From Diprion similis (taxonomy: Eukaryota > Arthropoda > Insecta > Hymenoptera > Diprionidae), in assembly GCF_021155765.1 (NCBI RefSeq), contig NC_060107.1, positions 5,752,501-5,816,500 on the forward strand: a stretch of DNA of 64,000 nucleotides. Direction: 5' to 3'. The notes under the pieces are model-generated. The model did no database searches. It had not been told where the DNA came from and saw only the letters and a program-made list of their open reading frames with translations. Positions 36,601 through 45,972 of this stretch are shown here, piece after piece; within the stretch, counting starts at the first letter, position 1; each line of letters begins with the position of its first letter. The position numbers and the translations under genes were made by a program.

Positions 36601-38179
36601 AAGTTAAAAAAATTTTGTTACAACAGTACTGATACATTTTAACGTGAAATAAAATTCCTACATGTATATCGTTTTTACAGGCGCCATGGAAGAGTTGCTA
36701 GGACAGGAACTGCTAACTGAACAAAAACTTGAAGAGTATACCAAATTCCGTGATTATACCGCCCAATCTTTACTGAGCTTGTAAGCATTGAAAGAAAAAA
36801 CCGAACATTTTTAGACTGTCTAATTTCATAGGACTATTAATTTCTAAATTTTATTGTAGAGAAGTAAGGAACAATGATCACCTAACGCGGATAGTACAAG
36901 ATCAGGAAAGAACAAGGCAAGATTTAGTAATAAGTCTGAGAAAAGATGAAGCACTACAAAAGGCTGCTGTCACTGCGTTACTTGAACGTAGTGATACACG
37001 TTCCTGGAGTATAGTGCAACAAGTGAATCTGGTTCAAGCACAGCTTGCGAATCTCACCGCCATAGAGTTGGAGAAACGAAAATTGGAAACAAACCAGCAG
37101 ATTGTAAGAAATTCAATTACTGCAATGATCTGTAAAAATTTATCTAGATTATTGCAACTACTGTGACATATAAAGGCAAATATCCAATTGATCATATTCG
37201 AAACTTTCGCTTTCAGAATGATATCGCTGACAAAAGGGTGACCCTAAGCATCATTCTCATGGACTTATTACAGCAGCAAGAAAAACGAAGAGAACAGCTA
37301 ATAGAAACCATTAATCAAATAGCGCAACAACAACATACAGATGTGAGTAATATCTTTCATATCTTCTTCCAGATTTGAAGCGCTTCAAGTTTCAAGGATA
37401 GATTTGTACGGTCATTGTGGGATCGAGAAAAAGTAATTGAACATTTACGTTTTTACTATTAAAGAGTTCAAGAAGAGGTAGCCAATTCTGGCTAATGCAA
37501 TATCAATCACTCATGGAAACCAGACCTCAAGGCTTACTGGAGACACTCGAGCCAATGTTAGTCAGACACTTAGCTATTGCGGGAGTGATGCATTGTCTGC
37601 CATTTTTGAGTACACTACAGTCACTTTTGCCACATATTACGCATGAGGTTCTAATAGAGGTAAAGACATAAAATTATCAAAGAAAATAGAAAATTATGAA
37701 TCGAAATCAACTTCAAAAACTGAATCATTTGGTAATTATTCTTACACAGGTTGGAATCAAGAGCGCAAATGATCGAGCAGCAATCATATTAGCTACAGAG
37801 AATTATTTAGCTGAGAAAAAAATGAATGCGAGCGAGCATTTGCACGAGATTCCATCTGCTGTACCATCTGCGCCAGAAGACGAAGTTGGCACAAGTTCTA
37901 ATGTGGTTAAAAACGAAGATTCACAGGGCATAAACACCACGGAATGTGTTATCTGCCTCGACATGGCTGTAAGTTTGATTATATTCAGTTTGAAAACCGG
38001 AAATTTAACATGTTCAGTTTTAATTTGACAATCTGTTTTACTGCATGTTTCAGTGTCAAGTAATTTTCTTGCCCTGCGGACATATGTGCTGTTGCACGGA
38101 ATGTGCGAATAAAGTAGCAACGGAGTGTCCAATGTGTCGCAGTGTTGTTGAGCGTAGAATACGAGTTTTAACAACATGA
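33700..38179 (+). CDS. LRSAM1: LRSAM1-like LRR/RING E3 ubiquitin ligase
   Basis: Thirteen exons join in phase: 33700-33774, 34146-34388, 35121-35534, 35624-35653, 36083-36184, 36242-36350, 36437-36598, 36681-36780, 36860-37103, 37217-37342, 37465-37659, 37750-37968 and 38054-38179, giving 714 residues (human 723). Order of parts: N-terminal leucine-rich repeats ([28 protein letters not shown]), the YPP-x-x-V cap, a long coiled coil, a degenerate SAM-like helical region, a PSAP late-domain motif in [10 protein letters not shown], and a C-terminal C3HC4 RING ([20 protein letters not shown], then CPMC). Human LRSAM1 ubiquitinates TSG101 through its PTAP/PSAP motifs and targets intracellular bacteria for autophagy. 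The 30-base exon 35624-35653 needs a GC donor (AAG then GCATGT); skipping it also keeps frame, so its use is uncertain. Confidence 0.92.
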
Positions 38180-40293
38180 TCATTGCGGTATGTTCTAAAA
38201 AACTCGCACAGCATTTGAAGAATGTTTCAGATGGTTTAGTGTACTGCAAAGTTTGAAAGAAAAAAACAACCATGCCCCTGTTTTGTATAATGAAGACATA
38301 AGTATCGGTTAGTAAAAATATTCTATCTTTATTTTAGAATATTTAGTTTATGACTGTCCATTGTGTTATGGTTGATGCAAGTAGATCCTTGAACAAAATT
38401 TGTATACTTGCGTCACCGTACAGATTAGACTAATGTATGGAGCTCAAGAAAACACAATGTTTTCAAGAAAATCATTGCATTTTTGTCCAACATTTAACAA
38501 TAGTATGAACTTCTGAAAAGCCAATGATAGGAATGCTTGAATAACATCTCGTTATTCTTACAGCTTCCTTTGTATACTGAAATAGCGACAGAATTGAATG
38601 TGCAAGACAAACAATTTTTATTATAAAAACCGTTGATAATTTTGATGGTGTTGTATATTTCTTTCTCAAGTTAAGTATCGAAAGATTGGACTAGTTTCAC
38701 ACAAAATCTATGATCCAAGTTCACGATCACTTATCGAAAATGCAAATCATAAATGTCTATGTATAATATTTATATACATTTGATATAGAATTTTTAATGT
38801 CTATTTGCTTGTAAAAAATTTTTATCAAAATTACATTTGTCGAAGAATGATATTAATGAATTTCAATGTCCTTAAAAGTTTTTAAATTACTGTTAAAATA
38901 TTAATAGTAAAGCCAAGTATGTATACAATTACTAATGCAGGATATGAAAACGATCCGAAATCATTCTAAACTACGCGTAATAGTAAATTTTTGCTAAATA
39001 ACATTAGGTGGTACTACTCTTTAAGAATGCCTAACTATTGGAAGGTGATGCTATATATATATATATATATACATCGCAGTTAACTTGGACGAAAAATTCT
39101 TTGATTACTAAAAATGATTAGAATTCGTTCATATTTAATGAACAGTGCTGATCAACGAAGGGCAGTTTGTGTAGTCAATAATTGTATGCTAGTCTTTCTT
39201 TGCCTGTTTTGTAAACATAAAGTGCCATATATACACACATACAATTAATTTTTACGTACAAGATATTATTGCGATGTGTTTACCTATGTACAGTAAGTAA
39301 ACGGAACTGAGATATAAGCTAGGCATAAGATATAACTTTATAATAGAGTGAAGGGGAAAACACAAAGTAAACGAGTAATACAGAATGAAATATGAATTCG
39401 ATAGGCATGTCTATAACTGATCACACTTGTTACTATTGTTAAAAAGAATATTAAACACTGTTCGTAGTGAAATGAAGAATTCCATTATTTTAACATATAA
39501 TGTTTAAATTGTAGTAATTTTCTATATCGCACATTCTACGCTTGATTTAAAAATTCACAAAAAAAAAGAATAAGATTGCTAATCTTTCGTATTGTCATAT
39601 GGAGCTTTAGAACGATTAGAGTATATGATGTTTTTTCCCTATAGCCTATACCTAAAATTACCGTAAGCTCGCAGGATTATTTAATTATCAATCTGATGAT
39701 ATTGAATAAAAAACAGTGACGTATAATATATATATATATATGTATATATATTACTATGTACTCATTAAGATACACACTTCTACGAACGATTTCTGCATAA
39801 ATATGATGTAATCTATTTACTCTCACACCAATATTGTCTTATATACAATTAATAAAATTTTCTGAGACTGTTTGCATATTGTTTGTCATACAATTCAATA
39901 GCACAAACTATTATATTTGCGATACAGTTTAGAAAAGTAGATGTAGGGTGACTCGCTGAAGATTTCGTTAGAATATCATGCAGCACGTCCATCACGTGAC
40001 ACACTTTTACAAAACGTACTGCACAAATGATTTTGCAAAAGCGCAGGTGCTACATCATCGATTCAATATAATGTCAATTTGGAAAAAAAATCAAATAAAT
40101 AAAAAAGAAAACCTGACCTACTCTAAGGGGAAAAAAAACGATCAAGATCTGAGTGAAAAAAAATAGATTCTTATATTATTCAATAGAAATAGTGATTTAC
40201 ACACAGTGATTTATACATATACTTAAGATAAAAATAGATGTATTAAATAGTGTGTGAATGTAAAAGATGCAAAAAAAAAAAAAAAACTAGAAA
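38180..40293. other. convergent spacer between LRSAM1 and POLE3
   Basis: Very AT-rich, probably long 3' UTRs of both genes. It contains short TA microsatellites near 39053-39070 and 39727-39748. No credible coding exon seen. Confidence 0.5.
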
Positions 40294-40671
40294 CTAGTCG
40301 GCGTCTTCGCAAACGATTTCTTCCACTTCTTCGTCATCTTTTTTCTGTTGTTTTCTTTTCGTGGTAGCGTCCTTTTTTTCCTTCTGTGACTTTTTGAAAT
40401 TTTCCAATGCTTCTTGGAGTGGTTCGAGGAACTGGTCAAACTCAATTTCTTCAATAGCTTGAATAACATCAGTACCACTGATAGTTTTTCTTTTTCCTTT
40501 TTTAGCTATTGTGTTGGCAGTCGATGTAATGTACAGTATAAAAATCGAAGCAGCTTTTGCTACCGCTGCACGTGCTTCTTTGCCAATATTGACTCCGTCC
40601 GGCAGAGATTCCTTAATTATTCTTGTTACGACTGCGTTGGGGAGATTTAAGTCTTCTAATCTCTCAGCCAT
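40294..40671 (-). CDS. POLE3: POLE3 / Chrac-14 histone-fold protein
   Basis: A single uninterrupted coding exon of 125 residues (Drosophila Chrac-14 about 128, human POLE3 147). The N-terminus [20 protein letters not shown] and the segments [20 protein letters not shown] and [15 protein letters not shown] are the helices of an NF-YB-like histone fold. A lysine-rich then acidic tail ([10 protein letters not shown]) closes the protein. The family pairs with a CHRAC-16/POLE4-type partner in DNA polymerase epsilon and in the CHRAC/ISWI remodelling complex in the nucleus. The start codon lies just inside a short 5' region and faces the gamma-SNAP gene head to head across 669 bp. Confidence 0.95.
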   Translation of the reverse strand: MAERLEDLNLPNAVVTRIIKESLPDGVNIGKEARAAVAKAASIFILYITSTANTIAKKGKRKTISGTDVIQAIEEIEFDQFLEPLQEALENFKKSQKEKKDATTKRKQQKKDDEEVEEIVCEDAD

Positions 40672-41340
40672 CTATCGAGGTGAAGGGTTATTCGTTAATT
40701 CGTGAAGAAAGAATTCGCAAATTCTATTATCGTGAGATATTAAAACACATTTTACAACGGCGGAAAAGTTGTCGAAAAATCTGAGAGAAATTTCGAGGTT
40801 ATAAAACTATGATGCCGAGGATTTAGACAACGCGGTGAACAAAAATTATGCACTTACCTTTAGCGTTTATGATTGAACAATTTTCAACGAAAGGAAAATA
40901 AAAAGTAGAATATCAATAAGTGATCGACGTTTCAATTGGGTCTCAATTTTCTTCGATATTTCAATCAGATTTTATAAGTAATTGTTTTATTACCGAGGGA
41001 CGCGAGTGTGAATTTTAAAATTGAATATAAACATGTTCGTGTATTCGCTCTATAACTTTATAACCGGTAGAGTGGAGTTGTTTTTTTTTTTTTTTTTCAA
41101 GCTTGCAATCCTGAGACGCCATCTACAGAATTTTTCAGGAACCATAATTTTGTCCAATTTTCGTGACTCAAGAAATTTTCAAATTAGTTTAGGAACACAC
41201 CCAGGGTTTCTGCTTCGCAGTACGGAATACGTCGTCTGCATTTCACGCAGTGAATTGATTTGACAGAAGCAAATTTGACAGTAATACTTTTGTGGAAAAA
41301 CAAAGTGAATTTATAAACGTGAGCCAATATTTTGAGAAAA
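40672..41340. promoter_or_regulatory. divergent promoter region of POLE3 and gamma-SNAP
   Basis: The start codons of the two genes point away from each other across 669 bases, so both 5' UTRs and probably both promoters lie here. A T run sits near 41081-41098. No specific core motif can be named with confidence. Confidence 0.45.
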
Positions 41341-43549
41341 ATGTCGAAAATGGAGGAAGGAATGGCCCACATTCGGCAGGCTGAAAAAAGGTGAGATGTT
41401 TTTCTTAGCACATCAATCCAAATCAGTAGAAATTTGATAATTTTCAACCCCTAACCAGTAAAAACGTACCGTTAATTTAGATCATAATAATTTATTCTTC
41501 TGTTTCCTTAGTTTAAAAACGTCTCTCCTAAAGTGGAGACCTGATTTTGAAATTGCTGCTGATGAATACTCTCATGCGGGTAAGTAGTGATATACTTGTG
41601 CGCTTCATTACTGTCAGTATTTTTAATACTCTCGTTCTATTCAACAGCCACCTGTTTTCGAAATGCAAAAGCTTTTCAACAGTGCAAGGAATGCCTGATG
41701 AAGGCTTCAGACTGTCACAAACAGAACAGATCGTATCCTTTTACACAATCATCAGTGTTATTCAAATATTCACGGTTTACTGTTTAATCAACGAATAATT
41801 TTTTACACAGTTTTCTCGTGTTGAAATAAAAAATTCTTGAATAAGTATAAATCATGCAGATGTTATGTCACAGTTTTCATCTCTTTCGATGAAATAATTT
41901 TTTCTTTGGTATATAGTTAAATCCTTAATTGGTTTCATAGATGGTTTCACGCTGCAAAGTAAGTATGGTTAATTGATTCGAAGATATAAGCGGACTTTAA
42001 AACTTGGAAAATGGTGCTTGGTTCGTAGAAACTGGGCACACGGTAGTTTTTCAAGTGGATGAAAAAAACCAAAACTAGAAATTTTCCCAAATACAGAATG
42101 ATAAAAGCCATCGTATGAAAATCAGCAATTTTTCTCATTTCAAACAATTAGGTCAAATCTTATAATAATTTACTGAACATATTCGTGTTAATTTGATTGA
42201 GAACTAGATTAAATATCTTCGTATTCTCGGCCATGAATAATTTTATTCCCAAATTGTACCATATTGGTATAAAATAAATATTAATTTTCATAAATATGAA
42301 AGGCTGTACTTCTAAAAATCGAATGCATAAACATCTTCAAAATAGAAAAAGAAGTTCAGCATACAACTAGTGCTTTCATAACCCGAATAAAATGACTTAA
42401 AAACCCTGTGTAGGAGTATGGAACAGGCACTTCTGGTGTGCAAGGAATTAGGAAATTTAACCGAAGTACCAAAATTGGCACATTCCGCATGTTCGTTGTA
42501 TCAACAACACGGCTCACCTGAATCAGGTGCTTCGGTACTGGATAAAGCAGCTAAATTATTGGAAGCTACTGAACCCGAACAGGCTCTAGAGCTGTACAAG
42601 CGCGCGGCTGATGTTGTCATGGTATGAAAAAAAGTTTCATAATGATAACTAGCCTGATAGTATTTTCCATCATTAAAGATTAAAAAATAATAATGCTGTA
42701 AAATGTTACAGAGTGAAGACAGTCCAAGACAAGCGGCTGAATACATGAGCAAAGTAGCTAGAATTCTAGTAAAACTAAAAATGTACGATCAAGCTGCAGA
42801 CGCGGTCCGTAGGGAGATTGGAATGCATCAACAGATAGATCACACTCCGTCAGTAGGACGACTAGCGGTAGCACTAGTATTGGTTCAACTCGCCAGAGGC
42901 GATCAAGTCGCAGCCGAAAAGGCATTCAAAGAATGGGGAAACTATTGCGACGTGCCTGAGGCAAGTGGGCTATAGGAATTGTTAATTAAAGCGTGTAAAG
43001 GACGTACAATAATGAAACATGGGCTTGTTTTGCACAGGTACAAACTCTGGAAATGCTACTACAGGCCTACGACAATGAGGATGCAGATTCTGCTAGATCA
43101 GCGTTAAATAGTCCTTTCATCAAACATATGGATGTAGAATACGCCAAATTAGCACGAGGGCTTCCTCTGCCACAAGTAGAATACGCGGTTCCACCGGCTG
43201 GTGTGCGACCGAATGCAGCAGCTTCTTACATATCACCAAATGCTACCAAACTTACTAGCCAAGCGACGGTTGAGGCAGAAGTTAATCAGGTAATAGTCGC
43301 TGGACTTGAGTTACATTTTGCCAGTAGCTATTAAGAACAAATTTCAATGTTTTCATCTGAAGTAAGATTAATTACTATAAATTGCTAGTGACCACATATT
43401 CTTTTTTGCAACAGGAAGACAATGCTGCAGAAGCTGCTAGCGGACAAATTGGTCAAGGCGATCCAAAAGCAAATCCAGTTACACAACCAAAAGATAGTTC
43501 AACGAAGGAAGAAGAGCCGGAAGATGAATATGAAGGTGGACTTTGCTGA
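41341..43549 (+). CDS. NAPG: gamma-SNAP (NSF attachment protein gamma)
   Basis: Eight exons join in phase: 41341-41390, 41512-41579, 41648-41732, 41941-41958, 42414-42621, 42712-42960, 43038-43289 and 43415-43549, giving 354 residues (human 312). The protein aligns along its length with gamma-SNAP: the TPR-like helices around LLKWRPDFEIAADEYSHAA, the HKQNRSWFHAAKSMEQALL block, and the characteristic C-terminus DEYEGGLC (human DEYSGGLC). The family links NSF to SNARE complexes on Golgi and endosomal membranes. Two structural oddities: an 18-base microexon (41941-41958) and a GC-AG intron, where exon 42712-42960 ends GAG followed by GCAAGT. The extra length relative to human is mainly an inserted Pro/Asn/Glu-rich stretch before the C-terminus. 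Confidence 0.95.
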
Positions 43550-44499
43550 TTTGTTAAATTTTGACTGACGCTGTTGTTTAGGTATCAGAATCCGTAGTAA
43601 CATAAAGTAACTGTCGATAGGTGGTTATTGTTTGTTAATTATTAGCTACTCAATATCTTCCGCTTTACTCTGCATTTATATTTACGACTATCCAAATAGT
43701 GTATAAACTGTTGCAATCGCGTTTGCATCTATCACCTATCATTCAAATAGCATCAATGGTGCAATACTCATATACAGTGATAAATTTGTACAACGATATG
43801 TTGATTATTGTAGGTGCCTGGCAAAAATACAAATATTTCTGTCGCACATGTGATTTAAATAATATGCACATAAAAATTATGCAAATTATATTTCACAGCA
43901 AGTTTTTTCTCCACTATCCTTGAAATTTTCAAGCAAATGTTTCTCAATCAGCTGTAATAAATTTTTTTTATATTTATTTTGTTTAAATAGTTGTGATATA
44001 TTGATAATGATGAATTGCAAACTTTCATCCATGATCAGCGAGATATTTAAATATTCGTATCACATGAGAATGAAAACATAGTTGAAGATTTTTACTATGC
44101 AAGATATTAAAAAATCTTGATATTTATCTATATTTATGCCAATCAAAGGATTTGATTAGGAACAGTTTTGCCTTAGTGACGAATTATTATAACCTTATGA
44201 AGATGAGAAGATTAATGAAACATAGTAATAATAGAGTGAAACTAGTATGTATCGCTTTAATTTATTTAAGTATACTGTATGATAAGTAATGTTTGATTTT
44301 TAATCGTAAAACAATCGATGTATGTCACATAACAATCTCTAATCAGGACAAAGTAAATAAAATCAAGCTATCGAGAATGGTGTAAATATATTTACCCAAC
44401 TTTGCGTTAAATTCAAATTTTAATACTCTGTCAATAGGTTACGTTTCAGTCGTCACACGCGGTGTGACACAGTTGCACACACGTTATGCGGATGTAAAC
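43550..44499. other. 3' flank of gamma-SNAP and intergenic region
   Basis: AT-rich spacer with a candidate AATAAA poly(A) signal at 43956-43961. No coding exon supported. Confidence 0.5.
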
Positions 44500-44685
44500 A
44501 TGCTGAGATTTGAAAATTACTCACCCGTTGTTGCTGTGAAAAGTTTGATGACATTAGCTAGTCAAATTACACGTTCTTCAAGTTTTACTGCCGTATCACT
44601 TTATCACCGTTCTGTTCATTTATCCACAATTGCACAATCAGATGTCAGAAAATTGTTTAGAATTCATCACAAACCGCGGGAACCC
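44500..44685 (+). CDS. candidate N-terminal exon with mitochondrial-presequence-like composition
   Basis: From ATG at 44500 a 62-codon frame runs to a good splice donor (GAACCC then GTAAGT at 44686). The product has few acids, is rich in Ser, Arg and Leu (SQITRSSSFTAVSLYHRSVH) and looks like a mitochondrial targeting presequence. It ends in phase 0, and the next strong in-phase acceptor on this strand is at 45937, the first exon of the IFIT-like gene. It may be a 5' exon of that gene, the start of an unrecognised gene, or chance. Confidence 0.3.
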
Positions 44686-45936
44686 GTAAGTACCAAACCT
44701 CGTCTTTGACCTCACTACTACTCACTACGTAGTCCTTGTCTGTCTGTCGCACTGCCGTGCTCTCGAGCTGAACTATCATCTCCGTGTACGGAAAGTGTCG
44801 GTAAAGTAGAGCGTTATGAAGTGTATATATCGTCAGACAACGTCTCTACTCAGTGCCTCTACCCATCCTCTACCTACCATAGATCGAACTGAACTGAAAT
44901 CGAATGCGTTCCGAAATTACCTGGCAGCGCTGAAAGCTCGGCAGAGCCTCGGTGCTGCTTACATGAAGCATGAAGCTAGCTGCAGCCAAAATTTCGGTAA
45001 ATAATAGTTCTTATTCTTACCGACGGCAACGCTGACGTAGATTGTTCTCGGATTTATAATTTAAAGTGATGTAAGATCCGACCCCCCGACTATAATTCTA
45101 TCCATTTCTATTTTATAACCCAACCAACGACGCCTAACTTCAGTACGAGAACCTTGCCTACGAGAAATAGTGTTGAGTAACGCGACGTAGCGGCGAAAAT
45201 CAGAGTTACTATTTTCTCGATCTTTGGCATCACGTGTGGCGCCGAGTTCGGCCTCCTTCACTTTATCCTCCATAGATGCCACCTTCATTTGAATAAGCTC
45301 GATGGTTAACAGTGGTGAATCGGAATCATGTGGGAATCCCTGTCCTGTCTCGTTTTTCGTGCAGGCGTGGTGCATCCGTCCATGATGCATACGACGGTTA
45401 CGTTGATCTGACTGGGTCGAATGGAACATTATTTAGCTCCAGTGTTACAACAATTCCAGAAGCTTGGAATCACGAGTGCTATAGCTGTGAGTGAAGAAAC
45501 AGGTATTTAATCAACATTTTTATTTATATTTAAGCGGCTCGGCGTTCAACAGTAGGCATTAGCTTTGTTTAGTCCCTGCACATTCATAACCACATACCGC
45601 GAGGATCACACGTTTTCAAATCAAACTGAGACTGGTTTTTCTTCAAGATCCAATGTACCAAAGTGACAATGAGTTTTATTTTTCAGTGGAAAAAGTCGTC
45701 CGCCGAAATTTTAACAATATTTCCTAACCTTGTTTTTAAACGTTGTACGATAATGATCAAGAACGTGGCTATTTTGTTCACATATTGCAGTCTAAAGTAA
45801 CGAAATTTGGCAGAATAATTGTTATATTGATGTTTGAATAAAATCAACGTTCACCATATTCGTCAAGAAGACTCAGAATTATTAATAATGCTATCATTAC
45901 TTTTTAAAGTGTGTACTAATTTCCTTTGCACCTCAG
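44686..45936. other. unassigned region between candidate exon and IFIT-like gene
   Basis: There are short open frames on both strands but no frame chain I can close. The plus-strand frame at 44816-45004 begins with ATG and ends near a weak donor. A minus-strand frame at 45061-45429 is listed separately. Confidence 0.35.
45061..45429 (-). CDS. possible small coiled-coil protein, 122 residues
   Basis: An uninterrupted minus-strand frame from ATG at 45429. The middle part (IELIQMKVASMEDKVKEAEL) has a heptad-like helix pattern and the C-terminal third is Arg-rich (EVRRRWLGYKIEMDRIIVGG). The His/Arg-rich first 30 residues look less natural, so a start further in or an upstream splice is possible. 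No family recognised. An antisense plus-strand frame overlaps it. Reality is uncertain. Confidence 0.3.
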   Translation of the reverse strand: MFHSTQSDQRNRRMHHGRMHHACTKNETGQGFPHDSDSPLLTIELIQMKVASMEDKVKEAELGATRDAKDRENSNSDFRRYVALLNTISRRQGSRTEVRRRWLGYKIEMDRIIVGGSDLTSL

Positions 45937-45972
45937 GAAAGTTTGGAAATCGATACGAATAGTCAATCCAGA

